Below are positions 1 through 7,901 of a stretch of 16,831 bases of DNA, one piece after another. The notes beneath the pieces are model-generated. The model was not told where the DNA came from, did not search any database, and worked only from the letters and a program-made list of their open reading frames with translations. How positions within the stretch are numbered: the stretch's first letter is position 1; every line of letters begins with the position of its first letter. The position numbers were made by a program, and so were the translations under genes. Origin of the DNA: a bacterium (GTDB lineage: Bacteria > Patescibacteriota > Minisyncoccia > RBG-13-40-8-A); NCBI GenBank assembly GCA_030692145.1, contig JAUYCU010000051.1, positions 1 to 16,831 on the forward strand, given 5' to 3'.

Positions 1-9
1 GGCGCATAA

Positions 10-1710
10 ATGGCTTTGTCTGTTTCCGACATACCGATAAACGGTCCGGTTGCGGGAATTTCGGTTGGCCAAGACGATAGCGGCCACTGGATGATTACCT
101 CGACCCTAAGCGCAAAAGCAAAAACCGGCTCGGAAATCTTCGCTGCCGGAATCGAAAAAAACAAAGATATTCTTCTGAATATGCTCGAGGGACAGGCATT
201 ACAAATGCCGGAAAGCCAAATGCTTGAAGGAATTGACTTGGCAAGAAAATACATCGAAAAATTAATTGACTTCCAAAAAGACATTGTCAAGGAAATAAAA
301 CCGATAAAAAAAGAGTTGGTTATCAAGGAAATCGACACAGAGCTTAAAAAAATTGTTGATGAATTTCTTAAAGATAAATTGGAAACGGCAATTTACCACA
401 AAGAAAAACAAGTACGAGTTAATCAACTGAATGAAATCAACAGCGAACTCGAAGAATTGATTAAAGAAAAATATCCCGAAGAAACCGAGGCAAAACTTAC
501 CCTGGCAATGGATTATATCGAAGAAAAAAACGATGAAATTACGCATGTAAACATTCTTAAAAACAACAAAAGGCCGGATGCCAGAAAGCTTGATGAGTTA
601 AGAAAATTGAGCGCCGAGGTCGGAATCTTCCCGAGAATTCATGGCTCGGGACTGTTCCAAAGAGGCGAAACGCAGGTGTTTTCCGCGGTCACTCTCGGTT
701 CTCCTGGTTCGGAACAAATTTTCGACCAAATGGAAATAGAAGGCAAGAAAAGATTCATGCACGATTACAATTTTCCGCCGTTTTCCGTTGGAGAAGTCGG
801 CAGAATCGGGGGCCCGGGAAGAAGAGACATTGGCCACGGAGCTTTGGCGGAAAAAGCATTGATTCCGATTATTCCCCCGAAAGAAGAGTTCCCATATACG
901 ATTAGGGTTGTGTCCGAGGTTTTATCTTCGAATGGTTCGTCTTCAATGGCTTCTGTTTGCGGCTCGACACTGGCTCTGATGGATGCAGGTATTCCAATAA
1001 AGGAAAAAGCTGCGGGAATCGCCGTAGGACTAATGATGGACGGAGAAAAATACAAAATCCTTACCGATATTCAGGGACCGGAAGACCATTACGGGGATAT
1101 GGACCTGAAAATCGCCGGAACCAAAAACGGCATTAACGCAATTCAGATGGATGTAAAAATCGATGGAGTTGGAATGAATATACTGGAAGACGCTTTTAAA
1201 CAGGCCAAAAAGGCAAGACTTGAAATTCTCGATGTAATCTCAAAAACCATCAAAGAACCAAGAGCAGAGCTTTCGCCTTTTGCTCCGCGGGTTTATTCTT
1301 TACAGGTAAATCCCGCAAAAATCGGAATGATTATCGGGCCCGGCGGAAAAACCATCAACGAAATAACCGCGGAAACCGGAGCGAGCATCGATATCGAAGA
1401 TGATGGCACGGTATTCATTACCTGCGAAGATGCAGAAATGGCGAAAAAAGCAATCGGCAAAGTAAAAGCCCTAACCAAAGAAGCCAAAGTCGGAGAAGTA
1501 TATCAAGGAAAAGTGGTAAAAATCACCGATTTCGGTGCATTTATTGAGATTTGCCCCAAGCAAGACGGCTTACTGCATATTTCGGAATTGGGCAGAAACA
1601 TCAGAAGAGTTGAAGAGGTTATACACCAAGGAGACGTTGTCGGTGTTAAAATAAAAAATATTGACGACAACGGAAAAATCAGCCTGGTATTGGAAAAAAA
1701 GAAAGTATAA
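10..1710 (+). CDS. pnp: Polyribonucleotide nucleotidyltransferase (PNPase), 5' part missing or split off
   Basis: PNPase is the phosphate-dependent 3'-to-5' exoribonuclease that degrades mRNA to nucleoside diphosphates as a trimer. The 566 residues begin about 120-130 residues into the usual ~700-residue protein, at the end of the first RNase PH core. Next come the helical linker (about 75-195) and the second RNase PH core (about 198-425), with HGSGLF at 211-216 and the catalytic set D359, D365 and K367 inside EDHYGDMDLK. A KH domain has its GPGG loop at 443-446, and an S1 domain runs from about 495 to the end, so the C-terminus is complete. The two codons before the ATG read Gly-Ala and then TAA, where the family has Gly-Ala/Ser-Ser-x-Ala-Leu. 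The frame is therefore broken by a stop at a conserved serine. It could be a nonsense mutation, a genuinely split gene restarting at TAA-ATG, or an end-of-contig error. Identity is certain; the start is not. Confidence 0.93.
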   Translation: MALSVSDIPINGPVAGISVGQDDSGHWMITSTLSAKAKTGSEIFAAGIEKNKDILLNMLEGQALQMPESQMLEGIDLARKYIEKLIDFQKDIVKEIKPIKKELVIKEIDTELKKIVDEFLKDKLETAIYHKEKQVRVNQLNEINSELEELIKEKYPEETEAKLTLAMDYIEEKNDEITHVNILKNNKRPDARKLDELRKLSAEVGIFPRIHGSGLFQRGETQVFSAVTLGSPGSEQIFDQMEIEGKKRFMHDYNFPPFSVGEVGRIGGPGRRDIGHGALAEKALIPIIPPKEEFPYTIRVVSEVLSSNGSSSMASVCGSTLALMDAGIPIKEKAAGIAVGLMMDGEKYKILTDIQGPEDHYGDMDLKIAGTKNGINAIQMDVKIDGVGMNILEDAFKQAKKARLEILDVISKTIKEPRAELSPFAPRVYSLQVNPAKIGMIIGPGGKTINEITAETGASIDIEDDGTVFITCEDAEMAKKAIGKVKALTKEAKVGEVYQGKVVKITDFGAFIEICPKQDGLLHISELGRNIRRVEEVIHQGDVVGVKIKNIDDNGKISLVLEKKKV

Positions 1711-1719
1711 AATCAAGTT

Positions 1720-2970
1720 ATGGGAATATTAGGACCCAGGCACGGGCCTAAACAAGACTTTAAAGAAGTAAAAGAAATAAAAAAGGAGGACAATAAAACC
1801 ATCAACGCCCTTCCGGATTTTGAAATTCGTACAATGAAAGACGATCTGGCCGGGCTAGGAGTAAAAAAGGTGGATAAAAGTCTTTTTTTCCAGGCAAAAA
1901 CTGGACAACAAACCACGCCTGGTGGCGCCGCGCCAGCAGTACCAAAACCAACAGCTCCGTCAAGAGAAACAGAAATTATCAAAAACACAAAATCCGAACT
2001 CAAGTCGGAGCTCCCGAAAAAAGAAGAAGCCGGCATGATTGTACCGGAAAATCTTCCCATTGCTTCAATGTTTAAAAAATCGGCTTTACCGAGCACCGAA
2101 GAATTAATCCGCAAAAAGGAAGAATCGCCGCTTGCGCCCTTGCCACCGCGGGAATCCGAAACATTTTTTGAAGAAGAAATTCCCGCAGAAACTCTCATTA
2201 AGACCGCAGAAACATCCGAATTACCGCAAATGGAAAAACTAAAAATCCCGGAACCGGTATATGCTCCCGAGAAAGAGGGAATCAGAAAAATATTAAGATT
2301 TGTAACTATAGGAGTTTTCGCTCTGGCGCTTATTGGTGCCGGGGTTTTTATTTACTTTAAAAACAAAACCTCGGTCGAACCGGAACCTAATCCGATAATA
2401 AAAACCGAACCACAACTATCCGCTCCGTTGATAAGCTTGGAAGAAAAAAAGATTCTCTTTTTGGTTAGTGGAAAAAATCTGTTCCAGTTATTAAGAGAAG
2501 AAGCAAAATCAGAACAAAAAATTCAAACATTCAAAAGAATCGGAGCATTAAAAAGCGAAACCGAATTTCTCTCATTGGAAGAGGTTATGCAAAGTCTAGA
2601 AATACCGATATCTCCCTATGTATCGTCGGAGTTAAAAAACAGTTACAATCTCTTGATTTTCAGCCAAGAAACGGGGAAACGAATCGGAATAATTATCGAA
2701 ATAAATAATCCGGAAAACCTGAAGACGCAAATGAAAACATGGGAATCTACATTACTCGATGATTTCAAGAATTTCTACCCAATACAAGCACCGGGACAAG
2801 CCGCAAGTAAAAATTTTCTCGACGACAATTATAAAAATGTGATTATCAGGTATAAAAACCTGCCTTATTCGACGCTGACCTTAAATTACACAATCTTAGG
2901 CAATTTCCTTGTTATCGGAACCAGTAAGGAACTGATGTATTCAACAATCGACAGGATTCTGATGAAGTAA
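1720..2970 (+). CDS. Proline/glutamate-rich single-pass membrane protein of unknown function
   Basis: I do not recognise this 416-residue protein with confidence. Residues 1-187 are hydrophilic, rich in Lys, Glu and Pro, probably disordered and cytoplasmic. One membrane helix lies at about 194-213, preceded by basic residues that favour an N-in topology. Residues 214-416 would then be outside the membrane. This outer part mixes helices and strands; two stretches, one around GIIIEINNPENL and one around NFLVIGTSKELM, loosely recall extracytoplasmic DUF3352-type proteins, but the likeness is too weak to name it. The ATG lies 9 nt after the pnp stop, so the two genes are probably co-transcribed, although a TATAAA hexamer sits 8 nt before the ATG and no Shine-Dalgarno is visible. 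A long open frame on the opposite strand across its 5' half is a shadow. It could be a CPR-specific envelope or pilus-assembly accessory factor; that is a guess from topology only. Confidence 0.85.
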   Translation: MGILGPRHGPKQDFKEVKEIKKEDNKTINALPDFEIRTMKDDLAGLGVKKVDKSLFFQAKTGQQTTPGGAAPAVPKPTAPSRETEIIKNTKSELKSELPKKEEAGMIVPENLPIASMFKKSALPSTEELIRKKEESPLAPLPPRESETFFEEEIPAETLIKTAETSELPQMEKLKIPEPVYAPEKEGIRKILRFVTIGVFALALIGAGVFIYFKNKTSVEPEPNPIIKTEPQLSAPLISLEEKKILFLVSGKNLFQLLREEAKSEQKIQTFKRIGALKSETEFLSLEEVMQSLEIPISPYVSSELKNSYNLLIFSQETGKRIGIIIEINNPENLKTQMKTWESTLLDDFKNFYPIQAPGQAASKNFLDDNYKNVIIRYKNLPYSTLTLNYTILGNFLVIGTSKELMYSTIDRILMK

Positions 2971-2983
2971 CCGGAACCAAGAC

Positions 2984-3122
2984 TGTTGATAACTTGTTAA
3001 AAACCCGAAATTAGGAATTATCTTTGAGATGGCGTCAAGGCCGGATTAAGCTAATTTTCGCCCTAAATATTGACTTTTGGCTTACTTTATCCCTTGACGA
3101 AAACTGTAAAAAGTTTTCCACA
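2984..3122. promoter_or_regulatory. Intergenic region with two DnaA-box-like sites
   Basis: The 166-bp gap between the membrane protein and comM holds TGTTGATAA at 2984-2992 (reverse complement TTATCAACA) and TTTTCCACA at 3114-3122. Each is one mismatch from the DnaA box TTATCCACA. The first is embedded in a CTGTTGATAACTTGTTAA context of the kind seen near bacterial origins. There is no dnaA, dnaN or rpmH nearby, so an origin is not claimed. The sites could titrate DnaA or regulate comM, or be chance in AT-rich DNA. Confidence 0.25.
3094..3118 (+). promoter_or_regulatory. Inverted repeat and -35-like hexamer upstream of comM
   Basis: A perfect 7-bp inverted repeat, GAAAACT, a 6-nt spacer and AGTTTTC, occupies 3099-3118 and ends 18 nt before the comM ATG. 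It abuts TTGACG (3094-3099), which resembles a -35 element. No good -10 follows at 16-18 bp, so the promoter itself is not convincing. The repeat could be an operator or a small leader hairpin. Confidence 0.3.
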
Positions 3123-3136
3123 GAATCAAAACTACA

Positions 3137-4666
3137 ATGAATAAGGTATTTTCAGCAGCAATCAGCGGCCTGGAAGCCGAGCTAATTGAAGTGGAGGCGG
3201 ATTTAACATCCGGACTCCGCTTTTTTGCGATTGTCGGGTTACCGGACAAATCGGTCGAAGAATCAAAAGAAAGAATCGCCGCGGCAATCAAAAATAGCGG
3301 CTTGGAGCCGCCGCAGAAACACAACAAAAGAGTAATCATTAATCTTGCTCCAGCCGACCTGAAAAAAGAAGGCTCGGCATACGATTTGCCGATTGCCCTG
3401 AGTTTTCTCCTTTCTTCCGAACAGATAAATTTCGACCCGAAAGATAAAATTTTCATCGGAGAATTAGCCCTGGACGGAGGAATCAGAAGAGCTAATGGCG
3501 TTTTACCGATTTGTCTCATGGCAAAACAAATGGGGATAACCAATGTTTTTATTCCCAAGGGGAATAGCAATGAAGCAAGGCTGGTAAAGGATATAAATAT
3601 ATTTCCCATCGAATCACTTGCCGAGTTAATCGGATTTTTGGAAAAAAGAACGGAAATCAAGCCACTTGAACAATTCGATATCGAAAAAGAAATTATCGAA
3701 ATGCTTTCTTATCCTGTGGATATGGCTTATATTAAAGGTCAACTCAATGCCAAGAGAGCGCTGGAAATCGCTGCCAGCGGAAGCCACAATGTACTGATGG
3801 TCGGGCCACCCGGCTCGGGAAAAACACTCTTGGCTAAAGCTATCCCTTCTATTTTGCCGCAAATGACCTGGGAAGAAACCTTGGAGGTAACCAAGATTTA
3901 CAGCGTTTCGGGAAAACTTTCGCATAAAAAGTCCTTGATTCTGCATCGGCCCTTCCGCAGTCCGCATCACAGCGCATCCGAAGCCAGTTTAATCGGTGGC
4001 GGAAGCCTTGCCAGGCCAGGAGAAATAACCTTGGCACACCGCGGAGTGCTGTTTATCGACGAATTTCCGGAAATCCACAGAGATGTCCTTGAAAGCCTAA
4101 GACAACCAATGGAAGACGGCACGGTATCCGTTGCCAGAGCCAAGGCAAGCTACACTTTTCCCGCCAGATTTATCTTGGTCGCGGCAATGAATCCCTGTCC
4201 TTGTGGATATTATAATGACCCGGAAAAACAATGCACCTGCAACCAAAACCAGATAAATAAATACCAGAGAAAGATATCCGGACCGATTATGGACAGAATC
4301 GACCTGTATGTCGAAGTTCCGCACGTAAAATACGAAAAACTTATTGACGAAAAAATCGACGGCTCGAGCGAAGAAATCAGAAAAAACGTGGAAAAAGCGC
4401 GAAAAATTCAATTACAAAGATTTAAAAACGACAACATTATAAATAATTCCGAAATGAATATTCCCCTGATTAAAAAATACTGCCAGCTCGACGAAACAGG
4501 CAGTAAGCTGATGAAAAATGCCGTGAATAATCTGCATTTGTCCGCTCGGGGATATCACCGCATATTGAAACTCGCCAGAACCATTGCCGACCTGGAAGAA
4601 TCATCGGATATCTCGTCCCAACATATTGCCGAAGCACTACAATACAGGCCAAAAAACGAATTATAA
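3137..4666 (+). CDS. comM: ComM/YifB family AAA+ ATPase (Mg-chelatase-like)
   Basis: This complete 509-residue member of the YifB/ComM family has its N-terminal ChlI-like domain (about 20-140), an AAA+ core and the C-terminal Mg-chelatase-like helical domain (about 400-500). Walker A is GPPGSGKT at 223-230 and Walker B is LFIDE at 305-309. The family's cysteine cluster is present: C354 and C356 in NPCPCGYY, then C366 and C368 in CTC. In naturally competent bacteria ComM is a hexameric helicase that drives branch migration, integrating incoming single-stranded DNA during transformation. Older annotations as magnesium chelatase are misleading, since no chlorophyll genes are here. It fits the DNA uptake capacity often inferred for CPR bacteria, although no comEC or pilus gene lies in this window. 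It is alone in its transcription unit, with a 166-bp upstream gap and a terminator downstream. No Shine-Dalgarno precedes the ATG. Confidence 0.95.
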   Translation: MNKVFSAAISGLEAELIEVEADLTSGLRFFAIVGLPDKSVEESKERIAAAIKNSGLEPPQKHNKRVIINLAPADLKKEGSAYDLPIALSFLLSSEQINFDPKDKIFIGELALDGGIRRANGVLPICLMAKQMGITNVFIPKGNSNEARLVKDINIFPIESLAELIGFLEKRTEIKPLEQFDIEKEIIEMLSYPVDMAYIKGQLNAKRALEIAASGSHNVLMVGPPGSGKTLLAKAIPSILPQMTWEETLEVTKIYSVSGKLSHKKSLILHRPFRSPHHSASEASLIGGGSLARPGEITLAHRGVLFIDEFPEIHRDVLESLRQPMEDGTVSVARAKASYTFPARFILVAAMNPCPCGYYNDPEKQCTCNQNQINKYQRKISGPIMDRIDLYVEVPHVKYEKLIDEKIDGSSEEIRKNVEKARKIQLQRFKNDNIINNSEMNIPLIKKYCQLDETGSKLMKNAVNNLHLSARGYHRILKLARTIADLEESSDISSQHIAEALQYRPKNEL

Positions 4667-4672
4667 AATTCG

Positions 4673-4709
4673 CGAATAATCACGAATATTAAACGAATAA
4701 TCACGAATA
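4673..4709. repeat. Two direct copies of CGAATAATCACGAATA
   Basis: Perfect 16-bp copies lie at 4673-4688 and 4694-4709, separated by 5 bp, just after the comM stop. The ten bases ACGAATAATC at 4693-4702 recur at 8656-8665 inside ksgA, with related words around them, so this is a dispersed short-word family rather than a local duplication only. Confidence 0.75.
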
Positions 4710-4710
4710 A

Positions 4711-4738
4711 AAAACACTGCCTTTCGGCAGGTTTTTTA
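4711..4738. terminator. Bidirectional intrinsic terminator between convergent genes
   Basis: The stem CTGCC (4717-4721), loop TTTC and stem GGCAG (4726-4730) is flanked by an A-run on the left and GTTTTTT on the right. It therefore gives a hairpin plus U-tract in both directions, and can end both comM (plus) and the LysM-CHAP gene (minus). Confidence 0.75.
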
Positions 4739-4757
4739 AAATTTTGATTTTTGTTTG

Positions 4758-4790
4758 CCCGCCGAAGTCTTAACGTAGGCGGGATTTTTT
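4758..4790 (+). terminator. Second hairpin with T-run, plus orientation
   Basis: The GC-rich stem CCCGCC (4758-4763) pairs with GGCGGG (4778-4783) across a 14-nt loop and is followed by ATTTTTT. The T-run exists only on the plus strand, so it acts as a backup terminator for plus-strand transcription just before the minus gene's stop at 4796-4798. Confidence 0.6.
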
Positions 4791-4795
4791 AACTT

Positions 4796-5869
4796 TTAAT
4801 AAATATAGCCGATTATTCTCCAGTCATCTTTATTCAGTATTCTTACTTTCTTAATGCCTTGCCCCAAATGCATTTCGGAAATAGTGATATAATCTCCTTC
4901 AATGTTTTCCACGTAAGCAACGTGGCCGTAATAGGAATTCTCGCGTGTTTGTATAATCGCCCCGACTTGCGGTTCGTTTCCTGTGGCAAATCCGTATTGC
5001 GGCGCCTTGTAAATCCAGGTTTTTGCATTTCCGTTCCAAGGAATATAGCGCCTTTGTGCAACATACCAGGTGCATTGTCCCCGGGGAAATTTATGGCTTT
5101 CGTCGGCATACGGCCTGGGAAAATCATTATAGGTCGAGGTGGCATAAGTGCGCGGTTGATAAAAACCGGCTTTTTCTCCGTCAGGAATAATAATTTGCTG
5201 GCCAATCACCAAATTGCCGTTTGCCGGCAAACCATTGAATGCAATGGTTTTTTCCAAGTCACCCTTGTAGTTTTTCACAATTTTGTCCAGTGTTTCGCCT
5301 TTTTTAACCGTGTGTAAAATCCCCGAAACCGGCAAAATAGTCAATTTTTGACCGGGTTTGATATAATCCCAAACACTTAAATTATTGGCCCAAAGCAGAG
5401 TACTGGTGGAAATTCCGAATGCAGCAGCAATTTCCGAAATTACGTCTCCGGATTGAACCTCGTAAGCGACAACTCCGTTCCTTTGTTCGCCCAATACGGA
5501 AGACAGAGTCGAAGGAGAACAAGCGGCCACAACCGAACCATCCTGCAAAACAATATTAAAGTCTTCGGCAAGCTCGCCATCGGCATAAGCCTCTTCAATA
5601 ATAAATTCTTCCGGATTCAAATACTGCGCAGCATAAACAAAAGAACCTTTTCTCGTGGCCTCCGATTCGTCTTCAATAGACATATTCTCCGATCCTCCGA
5701 CTATTGCCGAAATCATAAACATGAATGCCGAGACAATAAAAATCACTGCTCCGGCCCTAAGATAGGGTTTTTTAAGCAGTAATTCAATTATTCTTCTGCT
5801 ATTTTCCTTTTTGAGTGAAAGCCACCCAATGAGGATTGTTTTCGTCTTTAAAATAGGAATTTCCGACAA
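4796..5869 (-). CDS. Membrane-anchored cell-wall hydrolase, LysM-LysM-CHAP
   Basis: This 357-residue protein has a basic N-terminus and one membrane helix at about 38-57, so its body is outside the cell. Two LysM peptidoglycan-binding motifs follow (about 134-179 and 184-229), then a C-terminal CHAP domain (about 255-357). The predicted catalytic residues are C266 in GQCTWYVA, H316 in GHVAYVE and probably E321. The SEMH stretch at 331-334 matches the SEMN of SsaA-like CHAP enzymes. Such enzymes cleave peptidoglycan as amidases or endopeptidases; which bond is cut cannot be read here. The start is TTG at 5869: an in-frame TAA lies four codons upstream, no earlier ATG exists, and AAAAGG sits 6 nt before it, the only Shine-Dalgarno-like site seen among the genes here. 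The gene stands alone, converges on comM and diverges from uvrD. Roles could be wall remodelling, or opening the wall for a pilus or secretion machine. Confidence 0.9.
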   Translation of the reverse strand: MSEIPILKTKTILIGWLSLKKENSRRIIELLLKKPYLRAGAVIFIVSAFMFMISAIVGGSENMSIEDESEATRKGSFVYAAQYLNPEEFIIEEAYADGELAEDFNIVLQDGSVVAACSPSTLSSVLGEQRNGVVAYEVQSGDVISEIAAAFGISTSTLLWANNLSVWDYIKPGQKLTILPVSGILHTVKKGETLDKIVKNYKGDLEKTIAFNGLPANGNLVIGQQIIIPDGEKAGFYQPRTYATSTYNDFPRPYADESHKFPRGQCTWYVAQRRYIPWNGNAKTWIYKAPQYGFATGNEPQVGAIIQTRENSYYGHVAYVENIEGDYITISEMHLGQGIKKVRILNKDDWRIIGYIY

Positions 5870-5906
5870 TAAAGCCTTTTAAAACCTTTCAGTTTTGGTA
5901 TTTACC

Positions 5907-5935
5907 ATCTTATCATGCCTTTTTAAACCTGTCAA
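5907..5935 (-). promoter_or_regulatory. Sigma-70-type promoter for the LysM-CHAP gene
   Basis: Read on the minus strand, TTGACA (plus positions 5930-5935) is followed after exactly 17 bp by TAAGAT (5907-5912). A TG one base before the -10 makes it an extended -10. The predicted transcript starts near 5900, giving a leader of about 30 nt. This is the best consensus promoter in the window. Confidence 0.7.
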
Positions 5936-5957
5936 TGTTTTTGTCCCCACTTAAAAA

Positions 5958-5966
5958 TGTTAGAAT
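5958..5966 (+). promoter_or_regulatory. Extended -10 promoter element for uvrD, possibly leaderless
   Basis: TGTTAGAAT fits the extended -10 pattern TGnTAnAAT. No convincing -35 lies at 16-18 bp. The hexamer ends at 5966, so the expected transcription start coincides with the uvrD ATG at 5973, which would give a leaderless or near-leaderless mRNA. Confidence 0.5.
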
Positions 5967-5972
5967 AATATC

Positions 5973-7901
5973 ATGGAAGAAATACTGAAAAATCTCAATC
6001 CCCGACAAAAAGAAGCGGTAACCACAATTAATGGTCCGCTTTTGATTTTGGCGGGCCCGGGAAGCGGAAAAACCCGGGTTTTAACCCATCGCTTGGCGTA
6101 TTTGATTGCCAACAACATTGCTCCGGAAAATATTCTTGCCGTAACCTTCACCAATAAGGCGGCTAACGAAATGAAACAAAGAATCGCGAAACTTATCGGG
6201 GAAAAAATTTATGCGCCGCTGATTGGAACATTCCATTCCATTTGCCTGAAAATACTGAGAAAAGAAATCGACAAACTGGGATACAAAAAAAGTTTCGTGA
6301 TTTACGACGAAGACGACCAATTGAGCGTCATCAAAAAAATAATTCCGGAACTGGAAATAAACAAAGACCAATTCCCACCAAAAAAGGCTGCTGCGATTAT
6401 TTCCGGACTGAAAAGCGAGTTTATCGATTACGCGACATACGCGGAAAATGCCCGTGAATACTTCGAAAAAACAATGAGCAGGATTTATTCCGCATATCAA
6501 AACGAATTGAAAAAAAATAATGCCCTGGATTTCGACGACCTGATTATGCTAACGATTAAGTTATTCGAAAAATTTCCCGAAACATTAAACAAGTATCAGG
6601 AGAAATTTCAATACATTCTCGTGGACGAATATCAGGATACCGACCCGATTCAATACCGGCTAATCAAACTTCTTGCTTCGAAAAACAGAAACATCTGTGT
6701 TGTTGGAGACGATGCGCAATCGATTTATTCTTTTCGCAATGCGGATTTCAGAAATATTTTGAATTTCGAAAAGGACTATCCGGAGGCAAAAGTAATCACC
6801 TTGGACCAAAATTACCGTTCGACGCAAAACATTCTTGATGCGGCATCAAAAATAATCTCGAAGAACAAATATCAAAAACCGAAAAATCTCTGGACGGAAA
6901 ATCCGGCCGGACCGCTAATATCAATTATTTCCACCTGGGACGAAAAAACCGAAGCGGAATTGATTGCCCAAAAAATCGAAGAACTGAAAAAACAAGGCTT
7001 TAAATTGAAAGATTTTACGGTCTTTTATCGCACCAATGCCCAATCACGGGCCATCGAAGAAACATTTATCCGCAACAATATCCCCTACAAGTTGATTGGC
7101 GCAACCAAATTTTATCAAAGAAAAGAAATCAAAGACCTGATAAGCTATTTGAAATTCATCGCTACGGAAGATTTAATCAGTCTGGAAAGAATCATTAATA
7201 TTCCTCCGCGAGGAATCGGGGAAATAACGTTTGAGAAAATAAAAAGATTGGGACTGAAAAAGGCAACAAAAGAAAAACCCGAAATAAATAAATTTTATAC
7301 ATTAATAAGGGACCTGAAGAAAAAATCGGAAAAACTGTCCTTATCTCAACTTCTGAAACTGGTTTTGGAAGAAACCGATTATAGGAACTATCTCAAAAAA
7401 ACTTACGGGGGCAATGTTTTGGCCAATGATATTCCCGAAGACGAAGCGCGCTGGCAAAACATTCAGGAATTGGTCAATGTTTGTTCCGATTACGACAAAA
7501 TCGAACCGCCTCAAGGACTGTACGAATTTTTGGAAAAAACCGCGCTTTTTTCCGATGCGGACGAAATCAACGAACAAAAAGACCTGGTACATTTAATGAC
7601 TCTACACACGGCAAAAGGTTTGGAATTTTCCGTTGTCTTTATTTCCGGCTGCGAAGAGGGAATTCTGCCTCACAGCCGAAGCCTGATTAATCCTCTGGAT
7701 GTCGAAGAAGAACGCAGATTATTTTACGTGGGAATTACCCGCAGCAAAAGCCACCTTTACTGTATTTTTGCGCAAAGAAGAAGCAATTGGGGGCAGAAAG
7801 AAGCAAATCCGCCTTCGAGATTCCTCACGGAAATTCCCCAGGAGCTGATTAGTTTCGAGGAGTTTTATAAAAAAGAAGGAGGGGATTTGATTGACTTCTA
7901 A
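5973..7901 (+). CDS. uvrD: UvrD/PcrA-type superfamily 1A DNA helicase
   Basis: This ATP-dependent 3'-to-5' DNA helicase acts in nucleotide excision and mismatch repair and in clearing proteins from DNA. All SF1A motifs are intact: Q motif LNPRQKEAV at 8-16, Walker A AGPGSGKT at 27-34, motif Ia VTFTNKAANEM at 57-67, motif II VDEYQDTD at 217-224, motif III GDDAQSIYSFRNA at 245-257, motif IV region LDQNYRST at 277-284, motif V LHTAKGLEF at 544-552 and motif VI RRLFYVGITRSK at 581-592. At 642 residues it is about 80 shorter than typical PcrA or UvrD. The shortening falls in the region equivalent to subdomain 2B (about 385-540) and in the C-terminal tail, which ends soon after motif VI and lacks the RNA-polymerase-binding Tudor-like end of PcrA. 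It is transcribed away from the LysM-CHAP gene. UvrD, PcrA and Rep cannot be separated by reading alone; PcrA-like is also reasonable. Confidence 0.95.
   Translation: MEEILKNLNPRQKEAVTTINGPLLILAGPGSGKTRVLTHRLAYLIANNIAPENILAVTFTNKAANEMKQRIAKLIGEKIYAPLIGTFHSICLKILRKEIDKLGYKKSFVIYDEDDQLSVIKKIIPELEINKDQFPPKKAAAIISGLKSEFIDYATYAENAREYFEKTMSRIYSAYQNELKKNNALDFDDLIMLTIKLFEKFPETLNKYQEKFQYILVDEYQDTDPIQYRLIKLLASKNRNICVVGDDAQSIYSFRNADFRNILNFEKDYPEAKVITLDQNYRSTQNILDAASKIISKNKYQKPKNLWTENPAGPLISIISTWDEKTEAELIAQKIEELKKQGFKLKDFTVFYRTNAQSRAIEETFIRNNIPYKLIGATKFYQRKEIKDLISYLKFIATEDLISLERIINIPPRGIGEITFEKIKRLGLKKATKEKPEINKFYTLIRDLKKKSEKLSLSQLLKLVLEETDYRNYLKKTYGGNVLANDIPEDEARWQNIQELVNVCSDYDKIEPPQGLYEFLEKTALFSDADEINEQKDLVHLMTLHTAKGLEFSVVFISGCEEGILPHSRSLINPLDVEEERRLFYVGITRSKSHLYCIFAQRRSNWGQKEANPPSRFLTEIPQELISFEEFYKKEGGDLIDF

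Noticed and set aside
1713..2198. 161-codon open frame on the minus strand
   Set aside because: It is fully covered by the plus-strand membrane-protein gene, has low-complexity Ser/Phe-rich composition complementary to Lys/Glu codons, and lacks any recognisable motif.
3082..3660. 192-codon open frame on the minus strand over comM
   Set aside because: It is antisense to the conserved N-terminal domain of ComM; its composition is a shadow of that gene and it would run through the comM upstream region.
3137..4666. Magnesium chelatase subunit ChlI/BchI
   Set aside because: The N-terminal ChlI-like domain plus AAA+ plus C-terminal domain order and the CPCG...CTC cysteines are specific to YifB/ComM, and no tetrapyrrole genes are present.
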